The translations under genes were made by a program, and so were the position numbers. A stretch of DNA of 9,515 nt from an uncultured Flavobacteriales bacterium (GTDB lineage: Bacteria; Bacteroidota; Bacteroidia; Flavobacteriales_D; Sanyastnellaceae): the NCBI GenBank assembly GCA_937967465.1, contig CALBSW010000152.1, positions 1 through 9,515 of the forward strand. Direction: 5' to 3'. Under the pieces are notes generated by a model that did not search any database, was not told the origin of the DNA, and saw only the letters and a list, made by a program, of their open reading frames with translations. Shown one piece after another: positions 1-6,868 of this stretch. Positions within the stretch are counted from its first letter, which is position 1, and each line of letters starts with the position of its first letter.

Positions 1-1327
1 CGACCCCGGTGAATTGGACCTCAGGGGGTGCATTCCCTCCATTGAGGGCATGACGGACAATTATGCGCGCAACATCCTCTTGCTCGATCCTTTCGAAGTG
101 GTGGTGTTGCACTGGCCACCCGGCGTGGAGAGTGCCATCCACCATCACGAGGGGTTCTGGGGCTACGTGCTGTGCCTCGAGGGCGAGGTTGAAAATGTCG
201 AGTACACCTACGATGCGGAGCGGAGGGAGCTTCGGGAAGGTCTGGCTTTGCGGGTCAGCGCCGGCGGTGTTCTTCCGGAGCCGGATGGCACCATTCACAA
301 GATTGTCAATCCAAGCTCGGACAAACCGCTCGTGACCGTCCATTTCTATGCCCCTGCGCTGGACACGTTGGATGGCATGGTGTTGTTTGATGCGGAGAAG
401 GAATGGCTGGGAGAGTTGAACGAACACGCCACCACGGCCTCGTTCAATCAAGACGAATCCGGATTCCGTCGGCTGGAAAAAGATGCCTTCACCTTCATCC
501 CGATTTCAGAGGTGGCCGGACACCGGACCCACCGGTTGTATCCGTTGATTCCCAAGCCCTCGCCGGACGACATCCTGCGCAGCATTTCTGCGTACTACTC
601 AGAGCAGGCCGACATCTACGACCACCTTGATGACGGGAACGACAAGCGAAGGGCCTACACCGGAGCCATCAATGCTGTGATCGCCGAAGACCTCGCGAAG
701 CAGGGGGCTGAGCGGGTGGTGCATGTGGCCTGCGGCACTGGACGCCGTGCCGTGGACATTCGCGATGCCAGCGGACTGGACTATGTCATGGAAGGCGTGG
801 ACATCAGCGCGTCCATGCTGACGAAGGCGAAAGAACGCGGGGTCGTGGGCCGCATTGGCCATTGGAACGACATCCACATGGAATCGGGCGCGTATGACGC
901 TGCGACATTCCTCTATGCGTTTGGGCACATTCCGAGTACGGCAGACCGCAGGAAAAGCTTGGAAAAGATGTGTCGCATTCTGAAGCCCGGCGGCCGGTTT
1001 TATTTCGATGTCTTCAATCTCGAAAACCCCAACGAGTGGGGGCCCGAGGCCACGCGTGTGTTTGACCACCTGGGCTTGGAATCGGAGGGGTACGAGCGCG
1101 GGGACTTGTTTTACAAGCGCCATGGCGGCGAGACGGTGACGTTCCTCCATTATTGCACCGAGGAGCGCATGACGGCCTTGGTCGAGTCGTGCGGTTTGAA
1201 GGTGGTCCAAGTGCACCGGATTGGCTACGTCGAGAACTCAGGTGAGCTGCTCCAAGAGGGTGCGACCCAGGGCAATCTGCTTCTGGTGTGCGAAAAGCCG
1301 GAAGAAGACGGGAACCTGAGCCGGTAA
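1..1327 (+). CDS. Thiol dioxygenase (cysteine dioxygenase-like cupin) fused to SAM methyltransferase, 5' partial
   Basis: The frame is open to the window edge (first full codon at base 2), so the start lies upstream. TTG at 14 is only the first possible start, and residues below are counted from it. Residues 15-120 match the cysteine/3-mercaptopropionate dioxygenase cupin. YARN at 17-20 aligns with Tyr58/Arg60 of mammalian CDO, Arg binding the substrate carboxylate. IHHH gives metal ligands H43 and H45, and GTIH gives the third, H95. T108-H110-Y112 matches the Ser-His-Tyr catalytic triad with Thr for Ser. Gly50 replaces the Cys of the Cys-Tyr crosslink, as in most bacterial enzymes. After a linker, residues 190-430 form a class I SAM methyltransferase: motif I VACGTGR (238-244), acidic GVDIS (261-265) and LKPGG (323-327). 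Inferred activity: iron-dependent oxidation of a small thiol to a sulfinate, plus methylation of an unknown acceptor. pdxH follows after 17 bases, probably in the same transcript. About 30-40 N-terminal residues are probably missing. Family assignment is strong; substrate is unknown. Confidence 0.82.
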   Translation, partial: DPGELDLRGCIPSIEGMTDNYARNILLLDPFEVVVLHWPPGVESAIHHHEGFWGYVLCLEGEVENVEYTYDAERRELREGLALRVSAGGVLPEPDGTIHKIVNPSSDKPLVTVHFYAPALDTLDGMVLFDAEKEWLGELNEHATTASFNQDESGFRRLEKDAFTFIPISEVAGHRTHRLYPLIPKPSPDDILRSISAYYSEQADIYDHLDDGNDKRRAYTGAINAVIAEDLAKQGAERVVHVACGTGRRAVDIRDASGLDYVMEGVDISASMLTKAKERGVVGRIGHWNDIHMESGAYDAATFLYAFGHIPSTADRRKSLEKMCRILKPGGRFYFDVFNLENPNEWGPEATRVFDHLGLESEGYERGDLFYKRHGGETVTFLHYCTEERMTALVESCGLKVVQVHRIGYVENSGELLQEGATQGNLLLVCEKPEEDGNLSR

Positions 1328-1344
1328 AACCCGGTTGTGCCACC

Positions 1345-1983
1345 ATGGGCGACTACGAAGACCGCAAGGATTACGCGAAAGGGACGTTGGACCAAGCTCC
1401 GGCAAGCCCGGAAGCGTGGCTTCAAAATTGGCTGGATGCGGCGCGTCAGGCGGATCCAGAGGATTACAATGCCATGACGTTGTCGTCCATCGGTGCGGAT
1501 GGACATCCGGATGCCCGCATCGTGTTGTTGCGCGACCTGACTTGGGACGACGGTGTGCCCGCCTTGTCCTTTTACACGAACTATCGCAGTGAAAAAGGAC
1601 GTCAATTGACGGCCCATCCGCATGCGGCCGTCACGTTTTTCTGGCGAGAACTGGAGCGGCAGCTGCGGGTCCGTGGTCAGGTGGAACCGCTGTCGCCCGC
1701 CGAGTCCGACCGCTACTTCGAGTCCCGCCCCCGCGCGAGCCGCATTGGGGCATGGGCGTCGGAGCAAAGCACGGCTGTTGAGGACCGCGCTGCGTTGGAG
1801 CAGGCGAGGCAGGACATGGAGGCCCGGTTTCCGGGAGACGTTCCCCGTCCACCGCACTGGGGCGGATACCGCCTCATCGCCAGCGAGGTCGAATTCTGGC
1901 AGGGACGTCCTGGCCGTTTGCACGACCGTTTCCGTTTCACCCGCGAAGCTGGGGATTGGAAAGTGGCCCGATTGCAGCCTTGA
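1345..1983 (+). CDS. pdxH: Pyridoxamine/pyridoxine 5'-phosphate oxidase
   Basis: FMN-dependent oxidase that converts pyridoxine- or pyridoxamine-5'-phosphate to PLP, the last step of salvage. The ATG at 1345 gives 212 residues, the usual family length; the frame extends further upstream but into the preceding gene. Family motifs occur in order: the FMN-binding strand RIVLLR (58-63), FYTNYRSEKG (76-85), ERQ (104-106), RYFESRPRASRIGAWAS (123-139), HWGGYR (171-176), FWQGR (184-188) and RLHDR (191-195). By alignment with the E. coli enzyme, PLP contacts Y124, R128, S132, R191 and H193 are present. The E. coli Lys72 position is Arg (R63). It lies 17 bases after the dioxygenase-methyltransferase gene with no visible promoter or terminator between them, so co-transcription is likely. 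Its stop codon is 6 bases from the convergent stop of the rlmI-like gene. No Shine-Dalgarno sequence is visible. Confidence 0.95.
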   Translation: MGDYEDRKDYAKGTLDQAPASPEAWLQNWLDAARQADPEDYNAMTLSSIGADGHPDARIVLLRDLTWDDGVPALSFYTNYRSEKGRQLTAHPHAAVTFFWRELERQLRVRGQVEPLSPAESDRYFESRPRASRIGAWASEQSTAVEDRAALEQARQDMEARFPGDVPRPPHWGGYRLIASEVEFWQGRPGRLHDRFRFTREAGDWKVARLQP

Positions 1984-1989
1984 TGCTGG

Positions 1990-3216
1990 TCAGGTCACGT
2001 GGAGAATGAGTCCTTTCAAGTAACGCGCCTCTCCGTGCCCGGCTTGGGTGGGGTGGTCAGCGGGTTGTCCCAAGCGCCGTAAGATGCGCACCTGGCGTCC
2101 TGATGCCAAGGCCGCCGCCACCACGGTGTCTTCGAAGAGCCGGGCATCCACCACTTGAGAACAACTGAACGTCCACAGCACGCTGTTCTCCGGCATTTTT
2201 CGGAGTGCGGTCTCATTGAGACGCTTGTAGCCTTGAACCGCCTTGTGCCGGGCTTTGCGGCTCTTGGCATACGCGGGTGGATCGAGGATCACGATGGGCG
2301 GAAGGGCATCGGTTTGCCTGAGGTATGCCGTCACATCGCCACACACCCCTTCGTGTCGGTCACCAAAGCCATTGAGTTCCGCGTGTCGCTGCGCCGCATC
2401 GACGGCAAGCTGTGAGGCGTCGAGGCTGATGACATGGGGGCTGTCGCCTTGGAGCGCTGCCATGCTGAACCCCCCGGTATAGCTGAATGCATTGAGCACG
2501 GCTTTGCCCTGCGCCATGTCCATGAGCAGGGCGCGGTTGTCGCGTTGATCCAGGAAGAATCCGGTCTTCTGTCCATGAATGGGATCGACCTCATATGCGA
2601 TGCCATGCTCCTGGAAGGGGTGGGGCAGTTCCATGTCTTTTGCCGACCACAGCCAGCCATCCCGGTCTATTCCGTCATGTCCTTCGAGCTTCTGCAGCAA
2701 GTTGCCGCTTTTGTTGACCACGCCAAGCAATGCGCCCCCCATGGCAGCGCGCAATCCATCCGCGATGTCGTCCAATGCCCGGTGCATGCCAAGGCTGTGG
2801 GTTTGAATGACTGCAAGTCCCGCGTAGATGTCAATGACCAGGCCCGACAGCCCATCGCCCTCACCGTGAACGGCTCGGAACCCGCGCTCATCTGCACCGC
2901 CATTCCACAACCCCGTTGCGATTCGCACATCCAGACAACGCGACAAGTGGTTGGCCCACCAATCCTTGGTAGGCGGCGCGGTTTCCTGCTGGCGCTCGAG
3001 GATGCGCACCGCGATGCTCCCATCTCCCCAGTGCCCCCAGCCGAGAAAGTTGCCTTTGCTGTCGCGGACCCGAACCCAATCCCCAGCCGCGGGCGCCGCG
3101 TCGTCCACTTCGATGCGCGAGATGGCGCCGGAAAACACCCAAGGGTGACCCTGTTGGATGGGCTTTTCCTTGCCGGAATGAAGGTGGACGTCCGGGTGTG
3201 CGGAGAGGTTGGACAT
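1990..3216 (-). CDS. rlmI: RlmI-like 23S rRNA methyltransferase (PUA + SAM MTase)
   Basis: Predicted SAM-dependent RNA m5C methyltransferase of the RlmI/COG1092 family; the E. coli enzyme methylates C1962 of 23S rRNA. I chose the ATG at 3216 (408 residues, close to the 396 of E. coli). An in-frame ATG at 3294 would add 26 unconserved residues and overlap recQ by 34 bases. An N-terminal PUA-type RNA-binding domain starts with the family signature HPWVFSG (24-30). The central EEHI-like linker domain precedes KTGFFLDQRDNR (217-228), SAM motif I LNAFSYTGGFS (241-251), motif IV ILDPPAYAKSR (310-320) and motif VI FSCSQ (350-354) with Cys352, the candidate catalytic nucleophile. It lies 44 bases downstream of recQ on the same strand and is probably co-transcribed. 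The exact target base in this organism is inferred from the family. Confidence 0.88.
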   Translation of the reverse strand: MSNLSAHPDVHLHSGKEKPIQQGHPWVFSGAISRIEVDDAAPAAGDWVRVRDSKGNFLGWGHWGDGSIAVRILERQQETAPPTKDWWANHLSRCLDVRIATGLWNGGADERGFRAVHGEGDGLSGLVIDIYAGLAVIQTHSLGMHRALDDIADGLRAAMGGALLGVVNKSGNLLQKLEGHDGIDRDGWLWSAKDMELPHPFQEHGIAYEVDPIHGQKTGFFLDQRDNRALLMDMAQGKAVLNAFSYTGGFSMAALQGDSPHVISLDASQLAVDAAQRHAELNGFGDRHEGVCGDVTAYLRQTDALPPIVILDPPAYAKSRKARHKAVQGYKRLNETALRKMPENSVLWTFSCSQVVDARLFEDTVVAAALASGRQVRILRRLGQPADHPTQAGHGEARYLKGLILHVT

Positions 3217-3260
3217 GCCGCGAAGGTACTGGTGAGGCAGGGGCTGCGGACGGTCGATCG

Positions 3261-5174
3261 TCAATCCGCCGGTTGGACCCAGCCTGACTTCCATTCCAGC
3301 TTCCCCGCCGCGCGCAGCGATTCAAGCATGTGGCGCGCCGCGTCGTGGTGTGCCGGTGGCACAAGCCGCCTGAGTTCTGCTGCCGACACCCCCGTGCCGA
3401 TGGCTTTGAAGAGCTGGTCTTCCGTCCAAGGAGCAGGGGGAAGGCACACGTCACAAATCCCACAGGGGTGGCAGTTCGTTTCCCCGAACCAGCGTTCGAG
3501 GGACATGGCCCGACAAAGATTTCCTTCGAGATAATCGACCATGGCTGTCCACCGGTCCTGTGCATCTTGGACGCGGTCGTCCAGCAAGGCACGTGGCAAC
3601 CGGAGTGTCTTGGCATCGGGCCGGGCATCGGGAAATGACAAGGACACCCTGCGATCGGGCGTGGACAGCACGATGATGTCCATTTCATCCAAGCGGCTCA
3701 AATGGGCGCCCACGCGCTGGGTGGAGATTCCCAGTTGGCTGGAGACCGCAGCCACATCGAGGGGGTGACGGCGCTGGATGCCATGGGGCGCGTTGCGCAT
3801 CAGGTGGCGCAACACTGGAGCATCGGGTTGGGATGAGTTGCCCATGGCTGTGCACTGGTCCTCTGGCGCTGTCCACCGAAACCAAGAAGCCCCAGCATCG
3901 CTGTGGATGGCCAGGCTGCCATTTCGCTCCAACAGGTCCAGGCACTTTGTGGCCATGTGTCGGGAGACTTTGGCCCGCTCCGCAATGTCGTTCCAATGAA
4001 GGGTTGAGGGTTCTTCCATCGTCGACCCCACGGCGAGATCCAACAGGTTGGCCAAGGCTTGCAGGACACTGCGAACCTGCTCCAAGGATGGCCATTGCGC
4101 GCGGACGCGAGACTCGGCCTCGGACAGGGCCCGGTCATCCAGGAAGAGGGTGGCTGTGGAGGGTTTGCCGTCGCGCCCTGCACGTCCAGCCTCTTGGACG
4201 TACCCCTCCGGAGAGTCGGGCACATGGGCATGGGCGATGTGCCGGACATCCGGTTTGTCGATGCCCATGCCAAACGCCGTGGTGCAAGCCAAGAACTGCA
4301 GATCTCCTTGAATCCAGGACGCTTGATTCCGATCGCGTTCTTCTCGCGTCATGCCAGCGTGGTACGGAGCGGATTGGTGGCCCAGTCCGACCAGGAACTC
4401 GGACAGGGTTTCGGCATCTCGTCGGGTTCGGACGTAGAGGATGGCACTGCCCTTGGCTTCGCTGGCCCAATGTGCCACGGCGTCCATTCGATGGCGCACA
4501 GGGACCACGCGAAAGGCGAGGTTGGCGCGCCGCATGGGCATGCGAAAACGGGTGGGGTTCCGCAACCCGAGCAACGCCTCGATGTCGGGCGCCACGCGCT
4601 CGGTGGCCGTGGCCGTCAACGCGATCCAAGTTGCCTCGGGATGCCATTCCCGGAGAACGGCCAGCTGGAGATAGTCCTTGCGGAAAGCATGGCCCCATTG
4701 GCTGACACAGTGGGCCTCGTCGATGGCAATGGTGCGCACTGGCATTCGACGACAGGCGGACTCAAAAGCGGGGTTGGTCAGGCGTTCCGGTGCCACGAAG
4801 AGAAATCCACCTGGGCCGTGCTCGAACTGGGAGAGGATGCGCTCCATGGCGGCGGGCGGCACCGCCCCCGTCAAGGCATCGGCTCGGAGACCGGCCTTGC
4901 GCAGTCCTTCCACTTGATCGGCGATCAAGGCGACCAAGGGACTGATGACGAGGCACACCCCACCTCGGAATGCGCCTGGAATCTGGTAGCAGATGGATTT
5001 GCCGCCTCCCGTTGGTAGAATGGCCAGGACATCCTTGCCCTCTGCCGCTGCACACACCACGGGAACCTGGGCCTCCCGGAACCGGTCGTAGCCCCAGTGC
5101 TTGTGGAGCAGGGCCTCAAGCTGAGGCAACAGGGGTGGGGGAAGCGAGGAAGGGTCCATGTAGGTGGGTGGCAT
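3261..5174 (-). CDS. recQ: RecQ-family ATP-dependent DNA helicase
   Basis: 3'-5' superfamily 2 DNA helicase for recombination and repair; 637 residues from ATG 5174, or 632 from the second ATG at 5159, which I cannot exclude. Helicase motifs: PTGGGKS (54-60, Walker A), DEAH (152-155), TATAT (187-191), FGMGIDKPDVR (301-311) and QEAGRAGRDG (327-336, arginine finger). The zinc module is C554-x16-C571-x2-C574-x2-C577, the RecQ spacing, with an extra Cys at 568. About 200 residues, partly winged-helix-like, separate helicase core and zinc module, and only a short tail follows, with no HRDC domain. This matches my recollection of the roughly 630-residue Bacteroidota RecQ form, unlike E. coli RecQ. 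The aromatic-rich loop reads SQWGHAFRKDY, with Ala163 where the family has Asp. It is divergent from tpiA and upstream of the rlmI-like gene. Confidence 0.93.
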   Translation of the reverse strand: MPPTYMDPSSLPPPLLPQLEALLHKHWGYDRFREAQVPVVCAAAEGKDVLAILPTGGGKSICYQIPGAFRGGVCLVISPLVALIADQVEGLRKAGLRADALTGAVPPAAMERILSQFEHGPGGFLFVAPERLTNPAFESACRRMPVRTIAIDEAHCVSQWGHAFRKDYLQLAVLREWHPEATWIALTATATERVAPDIEALLGLRNPTRFRMPMRRANLAFRVVPVRHRMDAVAHWASEAKGSAILYVRTRRDAETLSEFLVGLGHQSAPYHAGMTREERDRNQASWIQGDLQFLACTTAFGMGIDKPDVRHIAHAHVPDSPEGYVQEAGRAGRDGKPSTATLFLDDRALSEAESRVRAQWPSLEQVRSVLQALANLLDLAVGSTMEEPSTLHWNDIAERAKVSRHMATKCLDLLERNGSLAIHSDAGASWFRWTAPEDQCTAMGNSSQPDAPVLRHLMRNAPHGIQRRHPLDVAAVSSQLGISTQRVGAHLSRLDEMDIIVLSTPDRRVSLSFPDARPDAKTLRLPRALLDDRVQDAQDRWTAMVDYLEGNLCRAMSLERWFGETNCHPCGICDVCLPPAPWTEDQLFKAIGTGVSAAELRRLVPPAHHDAARHMLESLRAAGKLEWKSGWVQPAD

Positions 5175-5243
5175 CCCCCCTTGACGCGCGCTACCTTTCG
5201 CAGCTCAAATCACGGGATGGAATTCCCCACAAACCACCGAAAC
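5175..5243. promoter_or_regulatory. Short divergent recQ/tpiA control region
   Basis: Between the recQ start and the two candidate tpiA starts there are only 42 to 69 bases, so both promoters must lie here or inside the genes. For tpiA, TACCTTTC at 5192-5199 resembles the Bacteroidota -7 element TAnnTTTG, but no TTTG-like -33 box sits 19-21 bases upstream. For recQ, the minus strand has TTTG at 5233-5230 and GTGATTTG at 5213-5206. The spacing of 16 is shorter than the usual 19-21 and the TA of the -7 element is missing. These are weak candidates only. No operator-like palindrome or riboswitch is evident. Confidence 0.3.
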
Positions 5244-6014
5244 ATGCTGGTCGCTGGCAATTGGAAAAGCAACAAGTCATTCAACGAATCCATGGAATTT
5301 GCGAACGCGTTCGCCAAGTTGGATGCTGCACCTGAGGGTGTCGAGGTCATGATCGCTCCGCCGGCCCCGTATCTCGCTGCCATGGGAGCGACTTCACTGC
5401 CCTTCCGTCTCGGGTCGCAAAACGTGTCGGCCACCGGGCCGGGCGCACAGACCGGAGAGTTCACGGCAGACATGTTGGCTGGTTGCGGCGTTCAGGACGT
5501 CATCGTGGGCCACAGTGAGCGCCGCGACGGTCACGGTGACGACGACGAGACGGTGGCTGAAAAAGTGAACCGGGTCTTGGAGGCGGGACTCCGCGTGGTG
5601 TTCTGCTGCGGCGAGAGCCTGCAGGACCGCCAGACCGACGTGCACTTCGACAAGGTGCTGCGCCAATTGGAATCGGGCATTCTGCACCTGCCTGCAGAGG
5701 CCATGGATCGCGTGGTGGTCGCATATGAACCCATCTGGGCGATTGGAACCGGACTGACAGCCACTGCCGAACAAGCCCAAGAGATGCACGCGGCCATCCG
5801 CGGCTGGTTGGCCGAAGGGTACGACGAGGAGGTGGCCCGCGCCATTCCACTGCTGTACGGCGGAAGCTGCAAGCCGGCCAACGCGGACGAATTGTTCGCG
5901 TGTGCCGACGTCGACGGCGGCCTGATCGGAGGAGCGTCCTTGGACCCGGAAAACTTCCAAGCCGTCGTGGCTGCCGCCGGACGTGCCGTGGCGGCGAAGG
6001 CTTCCAACGCCTGA
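5244..6014 (+). CDS. tpiA: Triosephosphate isomerase
   Basis: Interconverts dihydroxyacetone phosphate and glyceraldehyde 3-phosphate in glycolysis/gluconeogenesis (cytoplasmic TIM barrel, dimeric in the family). ATG 5244 gives 256 residues and begins MLVAGNWK, close to the family N-terminus. An in-frame ATG at 5217 would add nine residues (MEFPTNHRN) and is also possible. Catalytic residues are present: N6 and K8 in GNWK, H90 in VGHSERR (88-94), E162 in YEPIWAIGTG (161-170, including the flexible loop 6). Phosphate-binding YGGSCK (205-210) and GGLIGGASL (225-233) are also present, with Cys in place of the usual Val in YGGSVK. Unusual positions: NWKSN instead of NWKMN, and RRDGHGDDDE where most enzymes have RR-x-x-FGE-x-x-E. 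The active site is intact, so the enzyme should work. prmA follows after two bases, an arrangement I recall as common in this phylum. Confidence 0.95.
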   Translation: MLVAGNWKSNKSFNESMEFANAFAKLDAAPEGVEVMIAPPAPYLAAMGATSLPFRLGSQNVSATGPGAQTGEFTADMLAGCGVQDVIVGHSERRDGHGDDDETVAEKVNRVLEAGLRVVFCCGESLQDRQTDVHFDKVLRQLESGILHLPAEAMDRVVVAYEPIWAIGTGLTATAEQAQEMHAAIRGWLAEGYDEEVARAIPLLYGGSCKPANADELFACADVDGGLIGGASLDPENFQAVVAAAGRAVAAKASNA

Positions 6015-6016
6015 CC

Positions 6017-6868
6017 GTGGGCTGGATTCGCATCCACGTTCGTTGTACACCGGCCGAACCGGGCAGGGACATCGCCACAGCTTGGCTCGATGAGGCCGGC
6101 TGCAGCATGTTCCAGCACGAGGGCGATGGAATGATGGCCTTCGGCCAAGACCACGAGGTGAACGCAGCCGACCTCGAAGATGTGCGGGCACGACTCGTGT
6201 CTTTGGGACTCGCAGAGTGGTCCGTTTCCGAAGTGGAGGAGGAGAATTGGAATGCCCAATGGGAGTCCGACTACCCGGAAGTGGAAGTTGGCGATGTGGT
6301 GCGGGTCAGCGCCCCCTTCCACAACCGCGAAGGCTCGGATGGATTTGCCCACCAGATCACCATCCAACCGAGGATGGCATTCGGAACGGGCCACCATGAA
6401 ACCACACGTGGCCTCCTGGCCGAGATGGCACAAATGGACTGGTCCGATCTGTCCGTGCTGGACATGGGTTGCGGCTCGGGCGTGTTGGGCATTTATGCTG
6501 CGATGCGCGGTGCGCGGGACGTGGTCTTCGTCGACATCGATCCATGGAGTGTCCGCAACACGGAGGAAAACCTCGGTTTGAATCGTCTGGAATGGGCCGG
6601 GTTTGATGTGCGAGAAGGCGGGGCACAAGTGCTCACGTCCGAAGACACGGCGAGATTTGATGTGGTCATTGCCAACATCAACCGGAACATCCTTCTCGAA
6701 GACATGGCCGCCTATGTGGCCACCATGAAGCCCGGTTCAACCCTGATGTTGAGTGGTTTCCTCCAGCCGGACGTCGCGCCGTTGGAAGAAGCGGCTGCCG
6801 TACACGGATTGAAGCGCATCCGCCTTCACGAGGAGGCGGAGTGGCGCATCCTCACCCTTCGAAGGTGA
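6017..6868 (+). CDS. prmA: Ribosomal protein L11 methyltransferase
   Basis: SAM-dependent methyltransferase that trimethylates ribosomal protein L11. The likely start is GTG 6017, two bases after the tpiA stop, giving 283 residues beginning MGWIRIHV, a typical N-terminal strand. The open frame continues upstream to 5900, but that Arg-rich stretch is tpiA read in another frame. The substrate-recognition domain includes ENWNAQWESDYPEVEVGD (76-93). The catalytic domain has AFGTGHHETT (121-130), SAM motif I LDMGCGSGVLGI (148-159), acidic VDIDP (172-176) and ANINRNILLEDM (219-230), all PrmA hallmarks. Spacing suggests translational coupling to tpiA. The last 17 bases overlap the 3' end of porT on the other strand. 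Confidence 0.94.
   Translation: MGWIRIHVRCTPAEPGRDIATAWLDEAGCSMFQHEGDGMMAFGQDHEVNAADLEDVRARLVSLGLAEWSVSEVEEENWNAQWESDYPEVEVGDVVRVSAPFHNREGSDGFAHQITIQPRMAFGTGHHETTRGLLAEMAQMDWSDLSVLDMGCGSGVLGIYAAMRGARDVVFVDIDPWSVRNTEENLGLNRLEWAGFDVREGGAQVLTSEDTARFDVVIANINRNILLEDMAAYVATMKPGSTLMLSGFLQPDVAPLEEAAAVHGLKRIRLHEEAEWRILTLRR

Noticed and set aside
1339..1348. GCCACCATGG around the pdxH start, a perfect vertebrate Kozak sequence
   Set aside because: Coincidence in GC-rich DNA; all genes here are bacterial and there is no sign of a vector.
2434..3534. Long plus-strand open frame (366 codons) antisense to the rlmI-like gene and the end of recQ
   Set aside because: It lies opposite two well-conserved genes, its translation shows no recognisable motif, and long antisense frames are expected in GC-rich coding DNA.
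3833..5018. Two long overlapping plus-strand open frames antisense to recQ
   Set aside because: They overlap each other and the conserved helicase gene; composition is rich in Arg, Gly and Pro without domains.
5900..6016. Upstream Arg-rich extension of prmA
   Set aside because: It overlaps the conserved C-terminus of tpiA in a different frame; the PrmA N-terminal strand starts at GTG 6017.
5394..6628. Minus-strand open frames of 265 and 365 codons opposite tpiA and prmA
   Set aside because: tpiA and prmA are complete, conserved genes on the plus strand; the antisense products resemble nothing known.
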